Made by a program: the position numbers and the translations under genes
In this document: positions 18,288 through 26,848 of the stretch, in pieces
Layout: each line of letters opens with the position of its first letter
Numbering within the stretch: the stretch's first letter is position 1
Assembly (NCBI GenBank): GCA_013002885.1
Contig: JABDLS010000035.1
Location: forward strand, 1-57,227
Reading direction: 5' to 3'
DNA length: 57,227 nt
From: Gemmatimonadota bacterium
GTDB taxonomy: Bacteria; Gemmatimonadota; Gemmatimonadetes; Longimicrobiales; Gaopeijiaceae
Notes under the pieces: generated by a model
The model's database searches: none
What the model was told of the DNA's origin: nothing
What the model saw: only the letters and a program-made list of their open reading frames with translations

Positions 18288-19265
18288 ATGACCGAATCCA
18301 TGGACCGGCCCCAACGACTGAGGCAGAACGCCCGGTGGCGCGCTCTGGTGCGGGAGACGACCGTCCAGCCCTCCGACCTCGTATGGCCCCTCTTCGTCAA
18401 AGCCGGCTCGGAGAGGCCCACGCCGGTGACGAGCATGCCGGGCGTGGAGCAGCGCTGCGTCGATGATGTCCTCGAGCTCGCCGAGCGAGCGGAAGCCCTC
18501 GGCCTCGGAGGGCTCCTCCTCTTCGGCATTCCCGACCACAAGGACGAACGGGGCTCGTCGGCCTGGGACCCCGACGGACCCGTCCCCGCGGCCATTCGGG
18601 CCATCAAGAAGGCGACCCCCGAACTGTTGGTCTGGGCCGACGTGTGCCTCTGCGAATACACGAGCCACGGTCACTGCGGGCTCCTGGACGGTGAACGCAT
18701 CGACGGCGACGCGACGCTCCCCCTCCTGGCCCGTGCGGCTGTCGAGTACGCTCGGGCCGGGGCCGATGCCGTGGCCCCCAGCGACATGTTCGACGGACGG
18801 GTCGCGCACATACGGGAGGCACTGGACGAAGAGGACTTCTCCATGACCCCCATCGTCTCCTATGCCGTGAAGTACGCCTCGTCGCTCTACGGACCGTTCC
18901 GCGACGCGGCGGGCAGCTCGCTGGTCCACGGCGACCGACGGTCGCATCAGATGGATCCGGCGAACGCGCGCGAAGCCCTCCGTGAAGCATGGCTGGACTC
19001 GGCGGAAGACGCCGACGTCCTCATGGTGAAGCCGGCGTCCTACTACCTCGATGTCATATCCGCCGTGCGTCGGAGCGCCGATCGCCCTGTCGCGGCGTAT
19101 CAGGTGTCCGGTGAGTACTCCATGATCAAGGCCGCCGCCGCCAACGGATGGCTCGACGAGCGTGCCGTCGCCGTGGAGAGTCTCCTCGCCATCCGCCGCG
19201 CCGGGGCCGATTGCATCGTGACCTACTTCGCCCCCGATGTCGCCCCGTGGCTGCTCGAGGGGTGA
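18288..19265 (+). CDS. hemB: Porphobilinogen synthase (delta-aminolevulinate dehydratase)
   Basis: A 325-residue enzyme that condenses two 5-aminolevulinates to porphobilinogen. Schiff-base lysines are Lys195 in SYAVKYASSLYGPFRDA and Lys248 in LMVKPASYYLD. VCLCEYTSHGHCG carries the three cysteines Cys120, Cys122 and Cys130, so this is the zinc-binding type and not the Asp/Mg type. The frame is open 21 codons earlier, but the ATG at 18288 has GAGGAACGAGAG upstream and matches family length. It follows hemD by 46 bases. Confidence 0.96.
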   Translation: MTESMDRPQRLRQNARWRALVRETTVQPSDLVWPLFVKAGSERPTPVTSMPGVEQRCVDDVLELAERAEALGLGGLLLFGIPDHKDERGSSAWDPDGPVPAAIRAIKKATPELLVWADVCLCEYTSHGHCGLLDGERIDGDATLPLLARAAVEYARAGADAVAPSDMFDGRVAHIREALDEEDFSMTPIVSYAVKYASSLYGPFRDAAGSSLVHGDRRSHQMDPANAREALREAWLDSAEDADVLMVKPASYYLDVISAVRRSADRPVAAYQVSGEYSMIKAAAANGWLDERAVAVESLLAIRRAGADCIVTYFAPDVAPWLLEG

Positions 19266-19304
19266 ACCCTGAGCCGTCCCCGACTTTCCAGCGTCGATGA
19301 CCCC

Positions 19305-20597
19305 ATGACTTCAAGAAGCCAGGAACTCTTCGCCCGAGCGAACCGACTCATTCCCGGCGGCGTGAACAGTCCGGTGCGGGCCTTCGGGTCGGTGGGCGGC
19401 GATCCGCCTTTCATCCACAGCGGGTCGGGAAGTCGCATCGTCGATGTCGATGGGAACGAATACCTCGACTTCATCGGGTCGTGGGGTCCGATGATCCTCG
19501 GCCACGCCCATGCCGAGGTCCTCGATGCCCTCGGCGAAGTCATGGGCCGCGGCACATCGTTCGGGGCCCCGACGGAGGGAGAGGTTCGCCTCGCCGAGCT
19601 CATCGTCGACGCGGTACCCTCCGTGGAGATGGTCCGACTCGTCAACTCGGGGACCGAAGCGACGATGAGCGCGCTGCGCCTGGCCCGGGCCGCCACCGGC
19701 AGGGACCGGGTGGTGAAGTTTCGAGGCGGCTATCACGGACACGCCGACGCTTTCCTGGTGCAGGCGGGCTCGGGGGCGGCGACGTTGGGTCAACCCTCCA
19801 GCCCGGGCGTGCCGGCCGGGACGGCGGCGGACACGTTGGTCGCCGAGTTCAACGACACCGACGGAATTCGCGAGCTGTTCGCCGAAATGGGAGACGCCAT
19901 AGCGGCGGTCATCGTCGAGCCTGTCTCGGGCAACATGGGGTGCATCGCCCCTCTTCCCGGCTACCTCGAGACTCTCCGGTCCGTCTGCGACGAGTTTGGA
20001 GCACTCCTCATCTTCGACGAGGTGATGACCGGCTTCCGCGTCGCCCACGGGGGAGCTCAGGCGGTCTACCGAGTCCACCCGGACCTCACCACGTTGGGGA
20101 AGGTCATCGGTGGTGGGCTGCCGGTGGGTGCCTATGGCGGGCGGCGGGACGTCATGGAGATGGTGGCGCCTTCGGGCCCCATGTATCAGGCCGGGACTCT
20201 GTCCGGGAATCCACTGGCGGTCTCGGCGGGCATCGCTACACTCGCCCACCTCGCCGAGCACCCTGAGGTATACGACCGTCTGGACGAGTTGGGCCGGCAC
20301 CTCGACCGACGCATGGGCGCGTTGGTAGAGCGCCATCCGGACCGCCTCACCTGGACCAGGGTGGGCGCCATGGGTGGGCTCGCTTTCGCTCCGGCGCCGG
20401 TACATGGCTGGGCCCAGGTGGCCGAATCGGACCAGGAGCTCTTCGGGGGCTTCTTCCGCGACCTCCTGGCGGAGGGGATCATGCTTCCGCCGAGCTGCTT
20501 CGAGGCCCTGTTCTGGTCCGCTGCCCACACCGAGGGCGACATGGACCGTTTCGCGGACGCGGCTGAACGGTCGCTGTCCAAACGGGTGTCCTCATGA
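19305..20597 (+). CDS. hemL: Glutamate-1-semialdehyde 2,1-aminomutase
   Basis: A 430-residue PLP enzyme converting glutamate-1-semialdehyde to 5-aminolevulinate, so this organism uses the C5 route. Family landmarks are LIPGGVNSPVRAF at the N terminus, LGHAHAEVLDAL, FRGGYHGHAD, IFDEVMTGFRV and the PLP lysine Lys266 in TLGKVIGGGLPVGAYGG. It follows hemB by 39 bases without a clear Shine-Dalgarno, and overlaps hemE by four bases (ATGA). The partner hemA is not in the window. Confidence 0.96.
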   Translation: MTSRSQELFARANRLIPGGVNSPVRAFGSVGGDPPFIHSGSGSRIVDVDGNEYLDFIGSWGPMILGHAHAEVLDALGEVMGRGTSFGAPTEGEVRLAELIVDAVPSVEMVRLVNSGTEATMSALRLARAATGRDRVVKFRGGYHGHADAFLVQAGSGAATLGQPSSPGVPAGTAADTLVAEFNDTDGIRELFAEMGDAIAAVIVEPVSGNMGCIAPLPGYLETLRSVCDEFGALLIFDEVMTGFRVAHGGAQAVYRVHPDLTTLGKVIGGGLPVGAYGGRRDVMEMVAPSGPMYQAGTLSGNPLAVSAGIATLAHLAEHPEVYDRLDELGRHLDRRMGALVERHPDRLTWTRVGAMGGLAFAPAPVHGWAQVAESDQELFGGFFRDLLAEGIMLPPSCFEALFWSAAHTEGDMDRFADAAERSLSKRVSS

Positions 20598-21640
20598 CGG
20601 AGTTGGCGGAACTCCGTCGTCCGGATGCCCCCTACCTCCGCGCCTGTCTCGGCCTCGAAACCGGGCACGTGCCCATGTGGATCATGCGGCAGGCCGGGCG
20701 CTACCTCCCCGAGTACAGGAAGCTCAAGGAGTCCTACGACTTCCTCACGCTCTCGCAGACGCCGGATCTTCTCACGGAGGTCACGCTGCAGCCCCTGAAG
20801 CGCTTCCCCATGGATGCGGCCATCGTCTTCGCCGATATCATGACGCCGCTTCACTCCATGGGCTTCGACATCGACTTCGCTCCCGGGCCGGTCATTCAGA
20901 ACCCCTTTCGGGGACCCGCCGACATCGAGTGGTTGCGGACCCCCGAACCCGAGGAAATCGCCCCGTTCCTGAAAGAGGGCCTGGTGACGCTCGCTGGCGA
21001 GCTCCCGCCCCACCAGGCACTCATCGGCTTCTCAGGCGCTCCCTTCACGCTCTTTTGCTACGTCGTCGAGGGGGGCGGCTCGAAGGACTTCATGACGCCG
21101 CGGTCGCTGCTCCGTGCCGAGCCTGAAGCCGCTGAAACGCTCCTCTCCGCTCTTGCCGACACACAGGTTCACTACCTGCGGATGCAGCACCAGGCGGGGG
21201 CCGACGCCCTCATGATCTTCGACTCCTGGGTTGGCCTCTTGTCCGAAACCGAGTATCGCCGCTTCGCCATGCCCTACGTTCAGCGGATCCTCGGGGGACT
21301 CGCCGATGTTCCTGCGCCTGTCACCTACTTTCCCTTCGGCGGCGCCCACCTCCTCGAGGCCGTTTCCGAGCTCGATGTCGACGTTGTGGGCATCGATTGG
21401 CGGACGCCACTCAGCAAGGCGAGCCTACGGCTCGGCCCAGGCAAGACCGTCCAGGGCAACCTCAACCCGGCGGCCCTGTTCGCGGCGCCGGACGTTCTGG
21501 AGAGGGAAGCCGATGTGGTGCTGGAAGAGGGCGACCAGGCGGCCGGTCATGTCTTCAACCTGGGCCACGGAATCGACCGTCGCAGCGATCCGGATCAGGT
21601 AGCGCGCCTCGTCGACTTCGTCCACGGCTGGAGCCGCTGA
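20594..21640 (+). CDS. hemE: Uroporphyrinogen decarboxylase
   Basis: A 348-residue enzyme that decarboxylates the four acetate chains of uroporphyrinogen III to coproporphyrinogen III. The diagnostic substrate loop is MWIMRQAGRYLPEYR (Arg32, Arg36), followed by FADIMTPLHSMG with the catalytic Asp, and later GFSGAPFTLFCYVVEGG and GNLNPAALFA. It is translationally coupled to hemL by an ATGA overlap. It is the last gene of the hem run; later steps (coproporphyrinogen oxidase onward) are elsewhere. Confidence 0.96.
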   Translation: MTELAELRRPDAPYLRACLGLETGHVPMWIMRQAGRYLPEYRKLKESYDFLTLSQTPDLLTEVTLQPLKRFPMDAAIVFADIMTPLHSMGFDIDFAPGPVIQNPFRGPADIEWLRTPEPEEIAPFLKEGLVTLAGELPPHQALIGFSGAPFTLFCYVVEGGGSKDFMTPRSLLRAEPEAAETLLSALADTQVHYLRMQHQAGADALMIFDSWVGLLSETEYRRFAMPYVQRILGGLADVPAPVTYFPFGGAHLLEAVSELDVDVVGIDWRTPLSKASLRLGPGKTVQGNLNPAALFAAPDVLEREADVVLEEGDQAAGHVFNLGHGIDRRSDPDQVARLVDFVHGWSR

Positions 21641-21746
21641 CGGCGACCTGAGCGAAGGATTGTGGCTGCGAGGAGGGGCGGCCTCGCCCGCGGGGTGGGG
21701 CACTCCTTTCGCACGCCGTTGCAACCCTTCGCCCCATCGCCCTGTC

Positions 21747-21790
21747 GTAGAATACGACGTATACTACGCGAGGTATACAACGTATCCTAC
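21747..21790. promoter_or_regulatory. 44-base imperfect palindrome, probable PadR operator
   Basis: Outer arms GTAGAATACG and CGTATCCTAC match at 9 of 10 positions. Inside them two GTATAC palindromes sit symmetrically about the same centre, giving 17 of 22 paired positions overall. A TATACT hexamer (21760-21765) that could serve as a -10 lies inside. The element abuts the padR Shine-Dalgarno GGAGGGG, an ideal place for autorepression. Confidence 0.72.
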
Positions 21791-21799
21791 GGAGGGGTG

Positions 21800-22123
21800 A
21801 TGGCGAAGATCGGGGAGTTCGAGCTTCTGGTATTGCTGGCGCTGCTGCGGCAGGCCGAGGAGCCGTACGCGAATCGGGTACGCGAAGACCTGGAGGCCAA
21901 CGCGGACCGGCGAGTCACACGAGGGGCACTCTACCGCACTCTGGACCGACTGTGCGAGAAAGGTATGGTGGAGTGGGAGTTGGAGCCGAGCAGCACGCCC
22001 GAGCGTGGTGGACACCCCATGCGGCGTCTTCGCATCACGGACGAGGGTCTCCAGGCGGTTCGTGAGTCCCACGCTGTCCTCATGCGCTTCTTCGACGGGC
22101 TCGATCCCGTCCTCGAGTCATGA
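21800..22123 (+). CDS. PadR family transcriptional regulator
   Basis: A 107-residue DNA-binding protein, the usual length of short PadR proteins. It starts KIGEFELLVLLALLRQ (winged-helix helix 1) and contains RGALYRTLDRLCEKGMVEWE (recognition helix and start of the wing), then RRLRITDEGLQAV. The ATG follows GGAGGGG closely; an in-frame GTG one codon earlier is possible. It sits immediately after a long palindrome that is probably its own operator, and overlaps the permease by four bases. PadR next to an ADOP permease is a recurrent pair in Acidobacteriota and Gemmatimonadota. Confidence 0.92.
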   Translation: MAKIGEFELLVLLALLRQAEEPYANRVREDLEANADRRVTRGALYRTLDRLCEKGMVEWELEPSSTPERGGHPMRRLRITDEGLQAVRESHAVLMRFFDGLDPVLES

Positions 22124-24786
22124 GGGCCGCGCCGCCGCGTGTGGCCGAACGGCTCCTGACGTTGGTCCTCGGGTCGTCGGAGGAGGCCCGGACAATCCTC
22201 GGCGACCTTGCCGAAGACCACGCACGCGCAGTGCGAGAGCGAGGCAAGCTGGCTGCCGCCGGATGGTACTGGAAGGAGGCGCTCTCCCTTGCCGTTTCGA
22301 CGTCGGCCGTGGGTTTGGCTCGGGGGTTTCGGGTTGGCCGGGGTGTTGCCCAGGACAGCCGCTATGCCGTTCGGGCCATACGACGGGATCCGGCCTTCTT
22401 CGTCTTCGCCACCCTCATCATCGGACTCGGGGTCGGCGCAAGCACGGCGGTGTTCAGTGTCGTCAGCCCCCTCCTCCTCCTCCCGCTCCCCATGGAAGAG
22501 CCTGATCGCCTGGTTCTCGTCGAAAACGAGGCTGGGCAGGGGCTCTCGGGCGTCACCTCGCGGACGAGCAACCTCCGGGACTTTCGTGAGCGCGCCAGGA
22601 CGTTCGAGGCAATGGCCGGCTTCAATGCCTTCTCAGGACAGGGCAGCTACAACATGGTGGGCACCGGATCCCCTGAACGTCTTTCGGGCTTCGAGGTGAC
22701 CCACGATTTCCTCGACGTTCTCGGGGTCGCACCGGCCTTGGGTCGTGACTTCACGTTCGAGGAGGGTGACTTCCTGGGTTACCACGCCGACGGCGAGGCG
22801 CGTGGTGGTCCCAATGCCGTCATGCTGACCCACGGCTTCTGGGTGCGCCGATTCGGGGCGGACCCGGCGGTGGTGGGCTCGTCCCTCCGTCTGAACGATC
22901 ACCCCCATGAGGTGGTGGGCGTTCTTCCGCCGAGTTTCGACTTCTCCTCGGTCTTCGCACCCGCTCAACCCGTCGACATCCTGCTGCCGTGGCCCATCAC
23001 CGACGAAACGGACGGGTGGGGCAACACGACGACCATCGTCGGTCGGCTTCGCGCAGGTGCGGGTGTCGGGGCTGCCCAGGCAGAGCTGGAGAGCATCGTA
23101 CGGGCGCTCCAGGAGGAACAGCCCGACCGATGGGGGCTCGGCGCGCGGGTGAGCCCGTTGCAAGCGCGCATCGCCCAGCCGTACCGCCCGGGGATGCTCC
23201 TTCTCGTGGCCGCGGCGGGCCTGCTCATGCTCATCGTCTGCGTCAACCTGTCCAACATGCTTCTCGCCAGGAGTCCCCGCCGGAGCCGGGAGATGGCCAT
23301 CCGCAGGACCATGGGAGCCACGCGTGGCCGGCTTGTGCGACAGCTCCTGCTGGAGAGCACCCTGGTTGCGCTGAGTGGCTCCATCATCGGCCTCGCGGTA
23401 GCGTGGGCCGCCGTCCGGCACGTCGCGGGCACGAGCGGTCTGGACGTGCCTCTCCTCGGTGCCGTGGATGTGGACGGGCTCGCGTTGGCCTTCTCGGTCT
23501 TCGTTGCATTGCTCACCGGGCTGGCGGTGGGTGCGGCACCGGCTCTGAAGGTAGGGGACGGTGACGAAGCGGAGGCATTGTCCGGGTCTTCGAGAGGCTC
23601 GACAGCCGGGCCCGCCGGCCGTCGTGTGCGCGAGTTGTTGGTGGTGACGGAGGTCGCCATGGCGTGCGTCCTTCTCGTCCTCGGCGGCCTGGTGCTTCGG
23701 AGCTTCCAGAGTGTCATGCAGGTCGATCCCGGCTTTCAGGCCGAGGGCCTCGTAGCCTGGGAGCTGGGGACCTCGCGGGACTTCGACGGACTCCCTGCCC
23801 TCATGGCGTACTATGACGACATCATCGCGAGCGTCGAGGCCGTGCCCGGTGTGTCGTCGGTGGGACTCGTAGACGCCCTCCCCATGGGCAGGAATCGCAC
23901 CTGGGGCTCCCGGGTGGTGGGCAAGGAATACGCCGACGACCAGGGGGAGAGTTTCTTCCCCCACATCGTCGACCACCGATACCTCAGCACCATGGAGATC
24001 CTCCTGGTGAAAGGCCGTTTGTTCACGGCTGACGACAACAGCGAGGGCGCTCCCGTGGCCATAGTGAACGAGACCGCGGCGCGGACCATGTTTCCCGGTG
24101 GCGTCGACGCTGCCATCGGACAGAAGATCGACATGAGAAGTGAAGTCGAGATCGTCGGCATCGTCGCCGACGTGAAGCACCGGGCACTCGAGTTGGTGCC
24201 GGACAACGAGGTCTACTTCCCCATGTCCCAGGTCCCCGACTTCGGCACCCTCGATCTCGTGGTGCGCTCCGACCTGCCCCCTTCGGTGCTGGCCGCGTCG
24301 GTGGGCACGGCGGTCGCCGCCGTGGATCCGGAGTTGCCTACGGAGGACTACCGGACGATGACGTCGGTGGTGGAGCGCGCCGTCTCGTCCCGGCGTCTCA
24401 CGCTCCAGCTCCTGGTCGCCTTCGCAGGCTCCGCGCTACTGCTGGCTGCCTTGGGCATCTACGCGGTCCTTTCCTACTCGGTGACCGAGCGCACCAAGGA
24501 GATCGGCATCAGGAAGGCCTTGGGTGAATCGGCGGGAGAGATCCGACGGGGGCTGGTGATGCGGACCATCGGTCTGGCCGTGGCCGGCATCGTACTGGGT
24601 GGGCTCACAGCCCTCGCCGGAGGACGAACCCTCGAGTCCCTGCTCTTCGGCGTCGAGCCCACAGACCCCGTCACCTTCGGCGCGATGGTGGCCATCGTGC
24701 TCGGCGTGGCCTTCCTGGCGGCTCTGGTTCCGGCTATCCGGGCGTCGAGGACCGACTCGGCCACGGCGCTGCGGTCGGCGGGGTAG
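22120..24786 (+). CDS. ADOP-type (MacB/FtsX-like) ABC transporter permease
   Basis: An 888-residue protein of the acidobacterial duplicated orphan permease type. Residues 1-75 form a cytoplasmic prefix domain (RVAERLLTLVLG, ILGDLAEDHARAV). Two FtsX/MacB halves follow, each with an N-terminal TM, a large periplasmic MacB-PCD domain and three C-terminal TMs. The second half ends YAVLSYSVTERTKEIGIRKALG. There is no adjacent ATPase, as usual for ADOPs. The substrate is unknown; relatives are thought to handle drugs, lipids or peptides. Its start overlaps the padR stop (ATGA), so PadR probably controls it. Confidence 0.93.
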   Translation: MRAAPPRVAERLLTLVLGSSEEARTILGDLAEDHARAVRERGKLAAAGWYWKEALSLAVSTSAVGLARGFRVGRGVAQDSRYAVRAIRRDPAFFVFATLIIGLGVGASTAVFSVVSPLLLLPLPMEEPDRLVLVENEAGQGLSGVTSRTSNLRDFRERARTFEAMAGFNAFSGQGSYNMVGTGSPERLSGFEVTHDFLDVLGVAPALGRDFTFEEGDFLGYHADGEARGGPNAVMLTHGFWVRRFGADPAVVGSSLRLNDHPHEVVGVLPPSFDFSSVFAPAQPVDILLPWPITDETDGWGNTTTIVGRLRAGAGVGAAQAELESIVRALQEEQPDRWGLGARVSPLQARIAQPYRPGMLLLVAAAGLLMLIVCVNLSNMLLARSPRRSREMAIRRTMGATRGRLVRQLLLESTLVALSGSIIGLAVAWAAVRHVAGTSGLDVPLLGAVDVDGLALAFSVFVALLTGLAVGAAPALKVGDGDEAEALSGSSRGSTAGPAGRRVRELLVVTEVAMACVLLVLGGLVLRSFQSVMQVDPGFQAEGLVAWELGTSRDFDGLPALMAYYDDIIASVEAVPGVSSVGLVDALPMGRNRTWGSRVVGKEYADDQGESFFPHIVDHRYLSTMEILLVKGRLFTADDNSEGAPVAIVNETAARTMFPGGVDAAIGQKIDMRSEVEIVGIVADVKHRALELVPDNEVYFPMSQVPDFGTLDLVVRSDLPPSVLAASVGTAVAAVDPELPTEDYRTMTSVVERAVSSRRLTLQLLVAFAGSALLLAALGIYAVLSYSVTERTKEIGIRKALGESAGEIRRGLVMRTIGLAVAGIVLGGLTALAGGRTLESLLFGVEPTDPVTFGAMVAIVLGVAFLAALVPAIRASRTDSATALRSAG

Positions 24787-24863
24787 TCGACGGTCGGTAG
24801 GGAGAGCCTCGGCAGGCTGGCGGTGGCGGGTGCGGCACGGCTGCGGGCTCGGAATCTCCGCTG

Positions 24864-25940
24864 TCAGTCGCCGAGGCAGGTCCCCAGGGCTCGGGCCGTC
24901 CGGATGACGTCCGAGTCCAGGGGGACGGTCTTGCGGTGAGCGATGGCGTCTTCCAGAGGCACCCCATGGACGGTGGGCGGATCGAGGGCCACCATCGTGC
25001 CGAACTCGCCTTTCTGGATGAGGTCGACCGCGGCACAGCCGAACCGCAGCGCGAGGAGACGATCGTAGGCAATGGGGCTGCCGCCTCGTTGGAGATGTCC
25101 GAGCACGAGTTCCCGGGTTTCCCGACCGGTGCGCTCGTGGATCTCGTCGGCGACGGTCTTCGCGATACCACCCAACCGCTTGGAACCCGCCATGAAGAGG
25201 GGTTCGCCCCCCTCTGGGTAGGCTCCCTCGGCGGCGACGACGATGGCGAACTCACGACCCGACGCCCAACGTTGCTCGATCTTCTCGCACACGGCGTCCA
25301 TGGAGTAGGGGATCTCGGGAATCAGGATCACGTCGGCAGTTCCCGCGACGCCGGCAAAGAGAGAAATCCACCCCGCGTGGCGTCCCATGAGTTCGACGAC
25401 CATGACTCGCTCGTGGGCCTCGGCCGTGGAGTGGAGCTTGCCGATGGCGTCGGTGGCGGTCTCCACCGCGGTCATGAAACCGAAGGTCCGACTGGTGGCG
25501 GCGAGGTCGTTGTCGATGGTCTTGGGTACACCGACGACTTTCAGACCTTTCGTGGAGAGGTGGTGGGCTATTTCCAGAGAGCCATCGCCGCCGATAGCGA
25601 CCAGCGCTTCGATGCCATGATCGGCGATGGCGTCCACCACGGCCTGGGCGCGGTCTTCATGTCGGATAGAGCCGTCCGCTTCCCTCACGGGCCACTTCAT
25701 GGGGTTCCCCCGGTTGGTCGTGCCGAGGATGGTCCCACCTTGATGGGTAATTCCCCGAACCGCCTTTCGGTCCAGGCGAACGACGCCGTCCTTCTCGAAG
25801 AGGCCGTCGTAGCTGTCGCGGATACCGTATATCTCCCACCCCAGGTTCTCGGCGGAACGGACGACGGCGCGGATGACGGCGTTCAGGCCAGGGGCGTCGC
25901 CCCCGCCGGTGTTGACACCGATGCGGCGAATGGAGGTCAC
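24864..25940 (-). CDS. 6-phosphofructokinase with mixed Gly/Lys signature
   Basis: A 358-residue cytoplasmic glycolytic enzyme. Motifs are GVNTGGGDAPGLNAVIRAVV, GGTILGTTNRGNP, AIGGDGSLE, PKTIDNDLAATSRTFGFMTA (catalytic Asp143) and ELMGRHAGWI. Gly120, at the position of E. coli Gly104, favours ATP. Lys140, at the position of Gly124, is typical of PPi-dependent enzymes. This Gly/Lys pair is found in group III actinobacterial-type PFKs. ATP is the likelier phosphoryl donor but the sequence does not settle it. The start is a GTG at 25940. It converges on the ADOP permease. Confidence 0.92.
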   Translation of the reverse strand: MTSIRRIGVNTGGGDAPGLNAVIRAVVRSAENLGWEIYGIRDSYDGLFEKDGVVRLDRKAVRGITHQGGTILGTTNRGNPMKWPVREADGSIRHEDRAQAVVDAIADHGIEALVAIGGDGSLEIAHHLSTKGLKVVGVPKTIDNDLAATSRTFGFMTAVETATDAIGKLHSTAEAHERVMVVELMGRHAGWISLFAGVAGTADVILIPEIPYSMDAVCEKIEQRWASGREFAIVVAAEGAYPEGGEPLFMAGSKRLGGIAKTVADEIHERTGRETRELVLGHLQRGGSPIAYDRLLALRFGCAAVDLIQKGEFGTMVALDPPTVHGVPLEDAIAHRKTVPLDSDVIRTARALGTCLGD

Positions 25941-26051
25941 GGGCGTCGGGTGGTGTTCGAGGAATCGGGCCGATGCTCACGATGAGAGTATCGGCGACGG
26001 GTCATGGACCCAAAAGGGGCGCCAAGAATCTTCTCGCATCCCCTCAGGTAC

Positions 26052-26057
26052 TATTCT
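26052..26057 (+). promoter_or_regulatory. Possible -10 element for the CsgG-like/caspase genes
   Basis: TATTCT lies in an AT-richer stretch of the 230-base gap before the CsgG-like gene. No convincing -35 is found at standard spacing (TTCTCG is too close), so this is tentative. Confidence 0.25.
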
Positions 26058-26138
26058 AGACTGATAAGAGGTAGCCAGACGGCGAGCACAGGAAGAGTCC
26101 CTGTTTGCCCAGCCGTTCGTGCCCCCCGGAATGGTGGT

Positions 26139-26160
26139 CGCAGGGAGTCTCCTCCCTGTG
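26139..26160 (+). promoter_or_regulatory. Leader hairpin just upstream of a ribosome binding site
   Basis: CAGGGAG and CTCCCTG form a perfect 7-bp stem with a TCTC loop, extendable by a G-T and a C-G pair. The stem ends about two bases before CTGGAGGACA, the Shine-Dalgarno of the CsgG-like gene, so it could modulate translation or protect the mRNA 5' end. Confidence 0.45.
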
Positions 26161-26170
26161 CTGGAGGACA

Positions 26171-26848
26171 ATGCGCATTCGAGCCTTCGTCGCGGTCGGC
26201 GTTCTGGCATTCTCGCTGGGCACGGCAGACTTACGAGGTCAGGACGAGCCCACCGTGGCCGTCATGGACTTCAGCAGCTTCATGATGGGTGATGGCGGTG
26301 CGTCGGTGCAGCTGGGCAAAGCCATCAGCGCCATGCTTGTCACCGAATTCGCCGGTCGTCCGGGCATGCGCATCGTCGAGCGCGCTCAGATTCAGGATCT
26401 CATCCGCGAGCAGGATCTTTCGCTGTCCGGTCGTGTCGACGAAGCCATCCAGATCGGTCAGATGCTCGGTGTGCAGTACGTGCTTCACGGTCAGGTCACC
26501 AGCATCGCCGACAACCTGCGTATGGACATCCGTGCCGTGGATGTGGAGACCTCTGAGATCGTTTCGGTCATGAAGAAGTCCAGTCAGACCACGGAGCTCT
26601 TTTCGGTGGTCGTGGACCTGGCCGACGAATTCGGGCGGTCTCTGGATCTCGTCCCACCGTCGGCACGTCCGGAGATGCAGTCCATCCCCGTGGCGGCGAC
26701 CATCGCCTTCAGCCGCGGTGTCGCGTACGAGGACGATGGCGATATTGAACTGGCCATCGAGCAATACGAGAAGACACTGGAGCTCCACCCGAGTCACCGC
26801 GACGCGAAGCGGGCCCTCGAACGTTTGAGGGGAGGTAGCGATTCATGA
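26171..26848 (+). CDS. Secreted CsgG/LpoB-like protein with C-terminal TPR
   Basis: A 225-residue protein with a signal peptide (FVAVGVLAFSLGTADLRGQ) and no lipobox. Residues about 25-170 match the CsgG/FlgO/LpoB-like fold: VAVMDFSSF, GKAISAMLVTEFAGRPGMRIVERAQIQ, IGQMLGVQYVLHGQVT and DIRAVDVETSEIV. The C terminus (about 180-220) looks like one TPR unit (AIEQYEKTLELHPSHRDAKRALE). CsgG-like proteins act in the outer envelope or sense it. The ATG at 26171 has a strong GGAGGAC Shine-Dalgarno. The 3' end overlaps the caspase gene by four bases (ATGA), so the products probably work together. Confidence 0.8.
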   Translation: MRIRAFVAVGVLAFSLGTADLRGQDEPTVAVMDFSSFMMGDGGASVQLGKAISAMLVTEFAGRPGMRIVERAQIQDLIREQDLSLSGRVDEAIQIGQMLGVQYVLHGQVTSIADNLRMDIRAVDVETSEIVSVMKKSSQTTELFSVVVDLADEFGRSLDLVPPSARPEMQSIPVAATIAFSRGVAYEDDGDIELAIEQYEKTLELHPSHRDAKRALERLRGGSDS

